Of a stretch of DNA of 64,000 bases, positions 33,521 to 45,197 are shown one piece after another. The translations under genes were made by a program, and so were the position numbers. The DNA is from Dendrobium chrysotoxum (Eukaryota > Streptophyta > Magnoliopsida > Asparagales > Orchidaceae): positions 37,845,201 to 37,909,200 of the forward strand of contig CM034307.1 of NCBI GenBank assembly GCA_019925795.1, in the 5' to 3' direction. A model generated the notes under the pieces. It had not been told where the DNA came from and did not search any database. It saw only the letters and a list, made by a program, of their open reading frames with translations. Position 1 is the stretch's first letter. Each line of letters begins with the position of its first letter.

Positions 33521-36500
33521 ACTTAGAAAAAAAAATTGAACTTATACGGAATTTGGAAAACATAAATTTCATTTGAAATTAATTAAATTGAACATGATTT
33601 AACTAATAAATAAAAATGATTAAATAATTAATTTAAAATCCAATTTAAATTCAATTAAAACTATAGCCAACTTAAAACTTTAATCTGAATCTTTAATTGA
33701 TTTAATAATTAATTAAGTTAATAATTAATAAATGAGCTTAATGAAATTAAATCTAACATATAAATTTAATTTAAAAAATGATTAAACTAAATTTTAAACT
33801 AATTTAAAATGATAATCAATTAATCATTTAAAATTAAAACTAAATCTTCTAATTAAATTCAATACTTAAGCTTTAAACTAAAATTAACTTAAAGTTTAAA
33901 ATTAAACCTAATTGAAAATGAAACAAATAATTGGATTTAAAATGCCCAAAGATGACTAACTAATTAATTTGAACCAAATTCTAATCAAATTTAACATACA
34001 CTTAAAAATTTAAATCAACAAATTCAAGAAATCAAAATCTAATTAAAATACAATTTTAATTAAATTAAAATCTGATTAAAATTCATTTAATTAATTCATA
34101 ATTAATTAATGCACTTAAAACCAAATAAAATGCAAGAAATCAATGTTTCCAATAATCCAACTTATGTACAAACTCTCAAACTAACAGCTCTCCAAATTAC
34201 TGAGCAACTCAAATATCTCTCCAAACAACTCAAATACCTCTCCACAAGCTCTCACAACAGCTCCTGGAAAAGCCCCAAGCGGGCTCCAACTCTTGCAAAT
34301 GAGTAGACAAAAGTTAGCACAATCATAAGTAAAATCAATGTTGAGAAATATAAATCTAGCTACTACTAGTAAGTGCAAGATAGTGGAAAGCAAGGGAGCT
34401 GAGTATTAAAAAAACTAATAAAACAATAGTGAAGAGAACTACGAGTATGAAATAACAGAACATTTGACAATCAATTATCATTTGGTGTCTTGCAACAAAG
34501 AACTTCTCAAAACTCCCTTATGAAAGTTCTTTAGAAACTATTTGCTCTGTGGAGATCGGCTTAGATGTTATTTCTATAGATGGATATTGCAAGAATTGAA
34601 GCTGAAAGGTATCATACGCCACCGGATCCGCAACATGTGTACAAGTGGACAAAAGGCGTTCGTAGACTTCTAAGTGAAATCTCGGGCAATTTTCTAAATG
34701 AATCATTGGCACAATGGATCATATTTAAATATTTTAAAATTGCCCCTTATATATTAATTATGATCCCTTAAACTGAAATCTACCCGCATGTGCTCCGACC
34801 ACCGCATACGATTTCAAAATCTAATGGTCTGAGAATGCTGCGCGGGTCTAAATTCAAGTCTCATCCTTCTCGAAAGGACTGGAGTTGACACGACTTAAAT
34901 CACAAAATGCCTCCCAAAATTCTACGAAAACACTAGTGACTTTAACGTCACCCCGATGATGGCCGTGTTGACAGGAAATCTCAACCGGAGGAGTCAAATC
35001 TCAAATCAAACAAAATTTCAAATCTCTGAAATGAAATCTATCACTTAAAAAACTTAAAACTAAAAACCATCCACCTCCCGCAACCGTTTGTCGGGGGTGA
35101 TAAATTTGAAATTAACCTCAGCTCACAAAGAGCGAATGCATGCCGGGTGTATCGTTAAGATTCATCTTCAAATAGTCTCTTGCCAGCAGGGACGTGGCAC
35201 GTGCCCTCTGATCGGGTGGTTTCGCCGCAAAATGGCACCATTATATTACGATCATTGCCAAAGCCCGTATGTTTCCTAAAGGCATCAAACCCTTGAGCGA
35301 TGAATCATAGGGTATAGTCGATAGGCACAAAGCCCTCTGTCAGCTAAGGTGGATTTAGATATATCCCCTTAGACAAATACCAACCCAGGTCTACAAGGTA
35401 TTCTTGGACGAAGCAACCCATGGCTGCCAACAAGGTGCTTTCTGTCAGGTTGGGTCGACTACCTCCTCTGACTAAGTAGACCAGGGATCATGACAGCCCG
35501 GGACGACGGAACCATGGGATCTTGATCGGGCTCGTCTTCATTCCCCCCACCACCAGTTTTAAGTTCGTGGTGATAATTTCTAAATTATAAATTCAAATCT
35601 CAAATTCAAACCCTAAAATTGTTGCTATTATACGCTGGATTTACAATCTATGCGAGCTTTTTAACGACTAGCCTTAATCGAAAGTTCTCTCTCGTTATTG
35701 GGAGGGGTAATTAACTATAGGGGCTTGCGCCTATAGGAAACCAGAACTCAGATCATAAAGTCCTCACAAAATAAGGGCGAAATCTCTGGGTAGTGTCTTA
35801 TCTAAAACCCAATCTGCCTTCTGAAAATTCACCCGGAACCTAATTTTGTTAAAACTCTCTACCGTCATCATCAAACAAGAAAAGAAAAATAGACCGATGG
35901 CGCGGAGAGGCCGGGAACGCATTAATGAAATTTTTAGAGCCCACAGTATAATGCCATTAGATCAAAGTTGTCGCAAAGGAAAAGATCCAATATTAAGATA
36001 TTGCTTGAGCCTATAAAGGAATATGAAAGGAGAAAAGAGTGTCTTTGGTGTGTAATGGCTGAATTGATCCCTCAAAGAAGAACATTTATCAATTTTATAG
36101 CAAAATCAGTAGTGAAACACCTGATGTTCATTAAAGTTTAGGGTTATGAAAGGCAATATAAAGATAAATTATTCATTTCTTGGTTGTAGTGAAAGGGGAT
36201 TGTTTGTTGAGTAAGAAAAATCTTTATATCTTTTGGCTGTCATGTGTTATGCAAATCTTACCTCTTGAACTAGTTGTCTCCTCAATCCGACCTTGTACTC
36301 TTTTTCTTTTGTAAATTACCTCCAAACCTCCCATCTGCATATACTAGTTGAATCCTAACACAATTGAGTATAAATAAAAACCTATATTACAACCAAGATT
36401 TCTTACCTCCTTCCTTTTATTTCTCTTTCCCCTTTTTTCTTCTTCCTTTGATTCTTACTTCACTGAGAATCTCACAACAATTCCACTCAAGCTTCCGCTC

Positions 36501-37526
36501 TGCTTCTACACTCCCTGCTGTTTCGCCTTTGCTTCACACTCTAAACCGCACTCTCCGTGACATGCTCCTCTTCTGCATTCTGCTAGTCACGCTGAAGCCG
36601 ATCCTAGCAATACCCGCTCCCAAGGCCCACTCCAGCACTTCTGTTTCTCACACTGAAAAGATAACCGAGCCTCTTCACCTTCCGATTCCAGTTAACGTGA
36701 AAGGATGGAGCCAAGGGTTGCTTGCTTTGCTTTGCTAAATTTCATTTAATATAAGCTTAATATTAGTATTAAGGTTATTATTTAACTAACATTAATGAAC
36801 TGCTTATAGTATTTTAAAAGAAATTATAATTTAGTAATTTAAACTTTAAAAGAAATTAAACTTGTTGAAATTTTCATAAAACTTAAATTTCAGGGTATAA
36901 TGGGTATAATTCAATTAAGAAAAATTTATATTTCTTTACCTGAAACTTTTAAACTTTTGGACATTACATCTTATCTCATTGTTAATTTATAAAACTATTC
37001 ATCAAGTATATTTAAACTCAAACGTCTTTGATATCATATTATATTTCATAAGCACTTACCTATTCTGAGTACTTAGCTTATGCGACTTGTTTGGTGTAAT
37101 AAATCCCAGATCTAAATTTAATGCACCTTTGAGACAACTTGATCTCTCACTATTGACTAACTAATTTTACTTCTAGTAGTACTGCTACCTCGTATTGTCT
37201 TTTTTCTGTAGCAATTAGTTAAATGATGTATACATACATCGACTGGTTCCAAGATGAATCATGTGAAAATCAGATGATGATGACTGTCATTTTGTATAAA
37301 AACGAAAGACATGACATCCATATTGTTACATGGTCCACTAGGGGATCCATGAACGCCCTTTTGAAGCAATCCTTTTTGCCCAACTATAATTTTTTTCTTC
37401 TCCTTACCACACCATTTCTGTAATTATTTCCTTACAAACCTTTATCATTTTTCTTCTTGAATTCTTTGCATGCAACTTGGAAAAAAATTGAGTTTTCACT
37501 GATCTTTGATCTTGTTAATGGCTCAG

Positions 37527-37877
37527 GTTAACATGGCATATCAATCTGGAAGAACCTTTGAGATCATCGATAGTCGAATGGGTTCTTATCCCTCTGACTG
37601 TATCGAAAAATTTACTTCATTAGCATACAGTTGTTGTCGGGACCAGCCTGATGACAGGCCTTCAATGGCTGAAATAGTCAGAGAGCTTGAGAACATATGG
37701 ATGATGATGCCAGAAGGTGCTGTGTTACGTCCAGAATCCTCCAGAGATCCTGAGAAGGCAAGTGCGCCATTATTCTCTACATTCTCCTCTTCAGCATTTA
37801 CACATCCATACTTGTCATATGATGTTTCTGGTAGTACTCGTGACAGCAGTTCTATACCAAATATCAAACCTCGGTAG
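37527..37877 (+). CDS. LRR receptor-like kinase, last exon (subdomains X-XI and C-terminal tail)
   Basis: This terminal exon has 116 codons plus tag at 37875-37877, beginning after the acceptor atggctcag in phase 0. It encodes the last kinase helices: VNMAYQSGRTFEIIDSRMG, then DDRPSMAEIVRELENIW with the conserved subdomain XI Arg in DDRPSM. A Ser-rich tail follows, ending DSSSIPNIKPR, typical in length and wording of the LRR-VIII-1 group. The coding frame is open throughout. The three visible exons give about 245 residues of the C-terminal kinase lobe. The protein would sit in the plasma membrane and signal by Ser/Thr phosphorylation. Its ligand cannot be told from this part. Confidence 0.95.
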   Translation, partial: VNMAYQSGRTFEIIDSRMGSYPSDCIEKFTSLAYSCCRDQPDDRPSMAEIVRELENIWMMMPEGAVLRPESSRDPEKASAPLFSTFSSSAFTHPYLSYDVSGSTRDSSSIPNIKPR

Positions 37878-38845
37878 TCTTGTAATCACATTATGTTATT
37901 TACAGGAAAAAAAAAATTTTGTGCTAGAATTTTGATATAAATTATATTAGATGGGCTGGAAAATCATCGAAATTATTTTGAAATTAGTATTGCATATAAA
38001 TGGTTTGTATTGCACTAATCTTAAAGTAAATTCAACTGTTTGTTAGCCTAATTTGATAAAATTTATATCAGAATATCCTAATACAATTTCATTTATATTT
38101 AAATGGATAGAAGGCTGGGAGCATTCTTTTATCGGCTCTACCGGTCTTTCCCTCCAGTAGTGTAACTGCACTGTGATTATATATCATTGTATTTTAAATC
38201 TGTACTAGCTTTGTATCATAAAAAAGAAAAATATTTTGTACTTGGCAAACTGTGATTATTAAACATTATTTTGAAGCTCTTAATATCAAGAATCAATGGA
38301 ATATATAATTCCTTTTTCAAGAAAATCTCAGATCTAAAAATTTCCACCCAAGAAAATTTTTTAAAGGTTCAATCACTCTTTAGACATCTATTTGAACCTT
38401 CTCTCATTTAAAAAAAAATTAAGGTGATTATTTAGCATAGACTGTACATTCAAGGTACATTCAAGACTATTATATACTAACTGTTCACATACTATGAGTA
38501 ATAATTTCTCAAGAATATTATCCTTTTGGCATTTGTAGCTTATTAGCATATGAGAAGTGAACCAAAAGAAAGCAATTCATGTTCCTACTTGGCCAAGACA
38601 AAAATTAAAAAATCCCTCATAATTCAATATATTCTTAGAGAGAGAGAGATTAATGCAATACAGATTATATATATGTATTATTATTAGTTTTAAAATAAAT
38701 CTAATAATTTTAAATTGATCTTAATATAAATTATATCAAAATATTCTTATACAATTTTTCCCTATGCCTCCTTCCCTCATTTTCATATCAATATTTCATA
38801 TTTTGATGCTATGGTCCTAAAAAGGTGCATTAGCGGACATACTGA
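37878..38845 (+). other. 3' flank of the receptor kinase and intergenic DNA
   Basis: AT-rich 3' untranslated and intergenic sequence. The transcript probably ends before about 38250, since there are several TTTGTA/TTGTAT-type stretches and a gtatcataaaaaag near 38213-38227, but no clean AATAAA signal. There is a short (ga)n at 38639-38651. No other gene was seen. Confidence 0.4.
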
Positions 38846-38980
38846 GACTAACACAATCCTAACCTGCTGGAAAACCCATTACCAGCCTGTAAGTAATCTC
38901 CAAATATCACAGCCCCGGCGGCTAGAGCTCCGGCGCCAAGCCCCGCCCAACTCCAAAGCCACTGCTTGGTCCAACATTCC
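38846..38980 (-). pseudogene. Probable C-terminal exon of the C2-domain gene, frameshifted
   Basis: On the - strand this segment reads AGLGAGALAAGAVIFGDYLQ. This is very like the Gly/Ala-rich membrane-prone tail (LGAGALAAGA.IFGD) that ends plant C2 proteins of the At1g04540/At2g33320 type. Just upstream, VGPSSGFGVG is read in another frame, so a one-base shift seems to lie near 38940-38950. The frames further up contain stops. This suggests either a damaged gene or exons I have not delimited. The assignment depends on the C2 exon at 40127-40583 being on the same strand. Confidence 0.5.
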
Positions 38981-40126
38981 CTGAGGCTGTTAAGTCCACA
39001 TCACTTTCAAGCCGCCGGCTTATCAGTTCAGGGAAGAATGTCGGCAGAAACCCAGATTGGGGAGGCGGCAACGGCGACGGTGACGAAGATTAGGCCTGGG
39101 ATTGGGTTGGGTAAGATAGAACCTGTCTGTCTTCAATTGCCAGTGCTATTTTATTCCTTTGATCCGTAGAATGGAATCCGTTTCTGGCTGAAAAAGTATA
39201 CTATAAGATCCTGAAACACAAATAAAATTCTAAAATGCTTTGAAAGTTGGAAAGCAAAAGGGAAGAAAAAGCTTTGATAAAAGTATTCTCTATTAACTGC
39301 TCTATTGGTGACTTTGGCCCCTTAATTCTGCCTGTAATTGTAGGTCAGTAGAATATTTTGTGAGACTCCCTACTTTGATTCTTCTTTCTTTTACCTGTTT
39401 GTCCATCAGGATTTGTCTTGTTTAAGAAACAGCACATTAATTAGGTCAGGAAGAAACTCAAATTCAATAATTCATCATCAATGAGAAAAATCCTAGACTC
39501 TTGCCATGACTTAATATAGAAAATTATAAAAAGTGATCATGGAATGGGAGATTGCAAATAAAATTAGAAATTGCAATGATATTTAATACCTAAATCTAAT
39601 AATGCTGAAAATAAAATTAAACATAGGCTTCATTTGGAACATCTTTTTTACTACTTCTTAGAACAGCTTTTTAACACAAAAATTTTAGTATTTAGGGTTT
39701 AGGATTGCTTTAAGAAACAGTAAGAAAGTCGTTCAAAAAAAAAAAAAAAAAGAGCCATAGTCTATCCTGCAACAGCTAGTCAACTTGTGGTAGCATCTAA
39801 TGCAATAACGATGGCTGATTACTGACCACCCCTTTACCCCCAATAAACCCTAAATCGATGAGCTGTCAACTGCCCTTACCAACAAGCTAACAATTCTGAT
39901 TGATAAGAAATAGAAGAGATGAGGAGAAAAAGGTATATTATTCCTGGTTATATGCACCTTATCAACAAGCATAGAACTTTGCAGAAAAAAGGAAACAGCA
40001 AAACATGATCTCTAAGGAAAAATGATAAAGAGATTAGGAAATAGATTAGTTCAAAAGCAGAAAATAAAGCAAGAGGCTTATCATCAAATTAAATGTGCCA
40101 ACTTAGAATAGAAAGTTTCTGAATAC
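38981..40126 (-). other. Probable intron or degraded middle of the C2-domain gene
   Basis: Mostly AT-rich with an A-run near 39737-39752. A GC-richer stretch at 38990-39110 has stops in all - strand frames. On the + strand it gives a short open frame from an ATG at 39038 that I could not match to anything. Confidence 0.35.
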
Positions 40127-40583
40127 CTGAGTGAGAAGCAACACCGTCTCTCTCCTCAGATATGTGAACAGAGATGTCAACAAACCCCTGAGGCCTCCCA
40201 GAATTTTGCTTCCTCAGCTGAAAGCTCCCAGCCTCTTCAAGTCCAGTCCTGAATGTATCTGTCTCTTTCAAGAACTTGACCAAAAATTCTTTGAGCATAA
40301 TATTTGCAGTTCCATGAAGCTTATCTCTGAGCAATATAGGTTCCCTCTTGTGAATCTCTATAGTCAGGGATAAATCTTGCAGATTAGAGCTTCTGTCATC
40401 GACATCAAATAAAAACTTGGTTTTCCAAGTTGGGTTTGGGTTCCCAGAGCTGTAGATCTTCGTGCAGTATTTGCTATTAGGATCAATCCAGCCCACAGCA
40501 AACCACTGGGGCTTCAGGAGAGAAGTGGAGCGACCAAGGCCACGTGCAGATATAATGCAAACCTCAATTCTAATTTTAGTCAT
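40127..40583 (-). CDS. C2-domain (calcium/lipid-binding) protein, first exon
   Basis: ATG at 40583 opens MTKIRIEVCIISARGLGRS, and the exon runs about 152 codons to a donor ag|gtattc at 40126. The sequence is a single plant C2 domain: LLKPQWFAVGWIDPNSKYCT, then NPNPTWKTKFLFDVD, then LTIEIHKREP, ending with GRPQGFVDISVHISEER. This matches the small plant C2 family of Arabidopsis At1g04540/At2g33320. Such proteins bind membranes, often in a calcium-dependent way. The upstream in-frame codons from 40712 look like 5' leader and not protein. The exon is intact, but the candidate tail exon is frameshifted, so the gene may be decaying or the tail may be spliced differently. Confidence 0.78.
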
Positions 40584-41843
40584 ATTCAAAGTTTTGGATT
40601 CGATGGTCACAAGGATGCGAGATGTTAAACAGATTGCCAAGTTCTTTTTCTTTCTTTTGGTGAAGTTGGATAACAATGAAAAAAGCAGGATAAAAAGTAA
40701 GGTTTCTAACAAAAGCCGGCTTTAACTAAGAGATTCTCCATCATCAAAGCACTCACAAAGGATTCTTCACACCCTTCTGATGCGAAGAATCATATTCCAA
40801 CATGAAAGTTTCAAGACATGATTTCTCTAGAAAACTTTAGAATGAATAAAGACAAGTCAATGCATTTTATAAAAGGTCAAGTCAATGAAATTTCCTGTTG
40901 CCATTGATGCTGCTTCAGATTAGGACAGAAGTAAATGCTACAGAAAAGCAAGTTTCTCTTTCCAATAATCTCACGTTTCTCCACCTCGCATAAGCGTTGA
41001 ACCAATTCAACCAGCTTCCCCGATAGAAATAGAAGATATTTCATAATAGGGGGACCTACTAAAAGGTTAAAAAGGAGACGTGCAATAAGATCCTTCATTT
41101 GTTAGGAAAACATCGCGTAAGGCCTGTTGTTCAAGCCCATTATAAGCTTCAGTTAAATTTACGGATGTTGACATGTTAAGCAACTAGGCCCTTTGTGATG
41201 AAAACCATTAAGAGGAGGAACCTTGACCTTGTTTACATTTGGTGGGATGGGTTATGTTATGGAGATGAAAGACTCCAGGGTCGAGCAACATCAAGTGGAG
41301 AGGAGAGAAATAAAGAGAGAATAAACTGAAAAGAATGGACGAATAAAACTAGAGATAGAAACAAAAGGAAGCGGGGGACAGATGGAGATCATAAAGAGAG
41401 GGTAAGTGGGAGACAATAGAAAACAGGAGAGATAAATGACATGAGATATAGTGAACAGGTTCACATTGGTGGCATGAAAACACAGTGAGAAGACAAGGAT
41501 GAGATCAACGTCATGAGGGTGCATCATCATGCTCAATTAAAACTGCTGCATTGATATCTCCCATGCCGTCACTGCTCTGCGCTCCTCATTCTGTGATTTT
41601 TATAAGGAGCGTATTTGAGTTGCTAGTCTATGCTAAGGCTCAAAAATCATTTGCTGATGTAACGTTAAACACAATTAATGGAGAGGACCTTTAACATAAT
41701 GCTCTCAATATTTAAAAGTGACCTGTATGGTGGTTTTCAAAGTACCGTGAACCTTATTGACATGATAAACCTAATTCCAAAATATCAAAATTTCAAATAG
41801 AGTAAGCGCCTCAAAGAGCTTCTTTTGGATCTTCACCTGGATT
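40584..41843. other. Intergenic, nothing recognised
   Basis: Upstream region of the C2 exon and beyond. Frames are short and unsupported. Purine-rich stretch at 41290-41420. No terminal repeats seen. Confidence 0.4.
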
Positions 41844-42022
41844 ATTAGCCTCCACAGTGTTCCTTCTCAGAGGGGTATAGCTCAAGAGGGTGAGGAACCA
41901 CCAGCTGCATACGACCTACAGTTTTGACCATGAAATTGTCCTTTTGATCACTCGAGGGTGTCCTGGTGTACATCATCGTGGTAGAATCAAGAGGATCGTT
42001 TCCAAACCCACATGCTTCAAAG
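41844..42022 (-). CDS. Unrecognised terminal exon candidate
   Basis: On the - strand an acceptor-like tttcttcag is followed by an open reading of about 58 codons, FFFEACGFGNDPLDSTTMMY then DNFMVKTVGRMQLVVPHPLE, ending in taa shortly before 41844. The composition (mixed, non-repetitive, GC above the surroundings) and the clean splice signal look like a real last exon. I do not recognise the protein. A possible upstream exon lies at about 42995-43035 (WNLILRVQDRLA, followed by a gtgagt donor), but this is weak. Confidence 0.3.
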
Positions 42023-43523
42023 AAGAACCTGAAGAAATCATTCATCCAAAAAAGAATCGTTCATTCATGTACATTGCAGTTTATTTTCACAATTACTGAA
42101 ATATTTTGAGAACATAGCTGATGGTAAAACTGAAAGATATCATATACATAAGGATGCATATTGATGCATCCTTTTAAAAATATTAAAATCAATTAATCCT
42201 AGCCATCCATACAATGGTGTCAAAAATCATATTAATGCAATCTATGTGCAACAGAGATAAAATGAAGCGACAATACTTCCAAATCTCAACTATGATCACT
42301 TCAATACGAATGAAACCATAAATCACCACACGCTCCAGTTGATTAGAGTTGTCAACCAAGATCCGATGATCTAGCGCAGATCACACTAAAACCAATCTCT
42401 GAGCAATTTGACGGCCTAATTTCAATCATCAACAACACAAATCTCAAGGCTTAAAGGACTCGTGTATTTATCCATCACTACCAGAAGTAGAATAGCCTAA
42501 CAACTTCTGGCATAAATCTGGTAGAAGAAGTGCTCGGTTCTCAACCTAAAGTCAAACAAAGGCAAAAAATACCCCCTCAGTTAAGGGCATTTCCATCCAA
42601 TAGATATCTTGGAAATAATGGTATCTCTATTCATGGTCCATACCCATGAAAGTACCGAACTACTCTTCACCGTTAACATATATAATTATACCCCTATGAG
42701 GAAAGGTAAAGAAATTCTAAAACCCTTGGAAATAATTTGGCTCCCAAAATTTTCACGAGAAAGATTAGGCCATATTATTCTATTATAAGCTTAAAATATC
42801 ACTTACTAACATGCGCATCATGATGTCTTAGTAGGAAAGCCTTTCTCAGGACAAACTTCACATTTTCTTTGACTGTGTGCGAGAAGCAAGTGATTGATTT
42901 GAACGGCATGCCCTAAAATCTCTACCAACGTCAGACTTTTTCCTACACATGAAAGTTTGGTGTCATGGAAATTTTCATTGTTACTAATTAATACTCACAG
43001 CTAAGCGATCTTGCACTCGTAGTATCAAGTTCCAATCTCCTTGATAACCAATCTATGCAATGCATATGAGATTGGCAAGCACTCCATCACCTCTAATAAG
43101 GAATAATTTGGCAAATCAACAGTTGGAGAACCAAACATGCATGTTTCGCCTATTATTAATCGTAATGGCATGGAACAAGAAGGAACTTCCATTCGTTCCC
43201 CATCACCTCCCATTAAGAATCATTAGCAAATCAATTGTCATAAGGCCAAATATCTATGCTTACATCGCTGATCAGTCAAAAGAGCATGATACGAGATCAC
43301 CCTTCTCTAGAGTATTGCACAAAACAAATGAAGGCAGCATAATTCAAAATTTTAGCATGCTTCCAAAATCCCAAATGATGATTGCCATATACTAATGCTC
43401 ATATTCCTGCCAATAATTTCACACAAAACTTGGAGCATCTTAAAAAACAATATCCTAAAAATACCCATATGTCAATATCTCGCCATGAGGTACTGCCACT
43501 TACTCCAAAATTCATTCACACGA

Positions 43524-43525
<2 letters not shown>
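42023..43525. other. Possible intron or intergenic DNA
   Basis: AT-rich, with scattered short frames. The only coding hint is the small candidate exon at about 42995-43035 on the - strand. No repeats with defined ends seen. Confidence 0.3.

Positions 43526-43614
<89 letters not shown>
43526..43614. repeat. (TA)n microsatellite, about 44 units
   Basis: About 88 bp of uninterrupted TA. It can fold on itself and is probably length-polymorphic. Open frames of Ile-Tyr repeats across it are artefacts. Confidence 0.95.
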
Positions 43615-43616
<2 letters not shown>

Positions 43617-43778
43617 CCTTTTAAAAGGATATGAACATTCCCCTTGCATATTTTGCACCATCCATGAAGATATTTGAATGCTAAGATTTAAAGTAATCAA
43701 AAGAAACCTTTTTCATCTTAAATAACCTTTAGATATTTTAAATTTTAATCATTCAAATTTGTTGATAGATAATATGAT

Positions 43779-45187
43779 GAGTAAAGCTTAAAATAGTTCC
43801 CTGACTATTGATAAATGTCCAACTTAATCCAAGAGTTTCGCATTGCTCCAATTTAGTCACTCAACTATTAAAAACTTGGGTCAATTTAGTCCCAAAGCCT
43901 AAAATAAAAGTTAAAGTTAACTCCAAAGTTAAATGTGAAGGGTATTTTAGGTACTACAAGAGGATATGAGATTACATTATGTGTATTATTCAATTTTATT
44001 ATTTAATAAATTATAGTACATATTTAATCTACTAAATCATAAGGGTGAATAAATAATGAAAAAAAATTTACTTTCTTTAAAACAAAATCTAACATGATAA
44101 AAACTACAATTTCATATTATTTAAATATAATAAAAATATCACAAGTCAATTTTATATCATTTAGTTCATTAACAAATCAAATTTAATTTATGTTTTAATT
44201 TTAATTTACATTTTAAGTAAAAGTTACTGTAATTTTAATTACTGTTAATAAATTACAATTACAAAAATAATATAACTAGAAAATAATTTAATTATGAAAT
44301 AACTTATTAATTTTAATTTGGATTCTATTTTTAATTATTTATGAGTTATTATTAATTATTAGTTTTAATTATCATTATTAATTAACCATTATAAATAATA
44401 TAATTAGAATCTAAGTTAATTATTGATGAATCTACATAATTAATTATTTATTAATTACATCATATTCTTAATTAATTTTAATTAAAATAGTTAAACTAAA
44501 TTAATTTGTTTATATGTTATATTTCTCTGGCAATGCTTGTTCTGTTGTCTTGCTATAGCCACAAGTTTGCTTTTCCTCTTCTCTAACTGTTTGTTGCTCT
44601 TTGACTTCGTTTGCTTCGCGTGAGAGGTAGAGTTTTGAACGAGTCACTAAATAACTTCTTCACCTACTTCGATGATCTTCCTTCCTGTCAGATCCGAAGT
44701 CATACATCCTCGTCGTTCTTCTGTAGGATTGGAAGTAACAACGGGAGCTTGCTCGTTGTGAAGGTAGCCATCTTTCTTCCTATATCAAAACAACCCCATT
44801 AAGTGTCTCGCTCGCGGTGTGTTGTATGTCTAGCAACCGCACATGAATCTGGAATGTGAATCGAAGCACGTCGCACTGTGTCTCACAAGCAAGCAAACGT
44901 CGCCTTGCTCCCTTGTGTCGCCTTGTTCGCAACTTCTCCCTCACACAATTCAGTCTCCAGGGCTTACCACGGGAAGGCGAGAGAGCATGTAAACAAGTAA
45001 TATTATCTAAATGCCCAGAAAGAAGCGAAGCTCTCCATCTTTTTTCATTAATTTAAACAACAAATTTATCCCAGGGACCAAATTGGACAATTTTTAATAG
45101 TTGATGGACCAAATTGGGGCAATGCAAAACTTTGGGACTAATTTGAATATTTATTAATAGTCAGGGGACTATTTCAAGCTTTTACTC
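43779..45187. mobile_element. Non-autonomous MULE-type element with about 130-bp terminal inverted repeats
   Basis: The left end gagtaaagcttaaaatagtt (43779 on) and the right end (complement of 45055-45187) are inverted copies over about 130 bp. They include tccctgactattgataaat and gtttcgcattgctccaattt. Flanks ataatatgat (43769-43778) and ataatataat (45188-45197) match at nine of ten bases, in the 9-11 bp range of Mutator-like elements. The interior is AT-rich to about 44520. It is then notably GC-richer and unrelated in composition from 44530 to 45040. No transposase is present. Confidence 0.85.
44530..45045 (+). other. GC-richer internal segment of the MULE (possible captured sequence)
   Basis: Composition rises sharply against the AT-rich first half. 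There are short open frames and a ttgtgaag|gtagcc donor-like junction near 44755-44765. This is how gene fragments carried by Pack-MULEs look, but I do not recognise a source protein. Confidence 0.3.
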
Positions 45188-45197
45188 ATAATATAAT

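Larger units (their letters stand above)
32261..35945 (+). mobile_element. Tat-clade solo LTR in the last intron, perfect gtata duplication
   Basis: A 3685-bp sequence runs from tgttgacctg (32261) to tagagcccaca (35945). It is flanked by gtata at 32256-32260 and 35946-35950. Its 3' 1.1 kb (34800-35945) matches the conserved part of the LTRs at 3375-8212 and 45649-50905, including ctataggggcttgcgcctata and aaccagaactcagatcataaag. Its 5' part differs. It has a CT/GC-rich block (32290-32810), a TA microsatellite, a duplicated G-run module (33110-33230 and 33413-33520) and a long AT-rich aattaaa block (33540-34110). The cacgct hairpins are missing. No internal region is present. Confidence 0.9.
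30481..37526 (+). other. Last intron of the receptor kinase (about 7.0 kb) with a Tat solo LTR
   Basis: The intron runs from donor gtaggt to acceptor atggctcag (ends 37526). 30481-31080 and 36750-37526 look like native AT-rich intron. 31100-32255 and 35951-36360 form a diverged repeat-like segment into which the Tat solo LTR (32261-35945) inserted. A CT-rich segment at 36400-36700 encodes nothing I recognise. Confidence 0.88.

Noticed and set aside
36364..36738. 124-codon frame in the last intron
   Set aside because: Begins in a CT-rich stretch, has no recognisable domain, and lies within a spliced intron.
38966..39169. 67-codon + strand frame with a donor-like ggttgg|gtaaga
   Set aside because: Overlaps the antisense of the C2 gene's tail region and has no recognisable homology. 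Kept only as a remark.
40877..41098. 73-codon - strand frame upstream of the C2 gene
   Set aside because: No known domain and no supporting splice signals. Composition similar to the surrounding AT-rich DNA.
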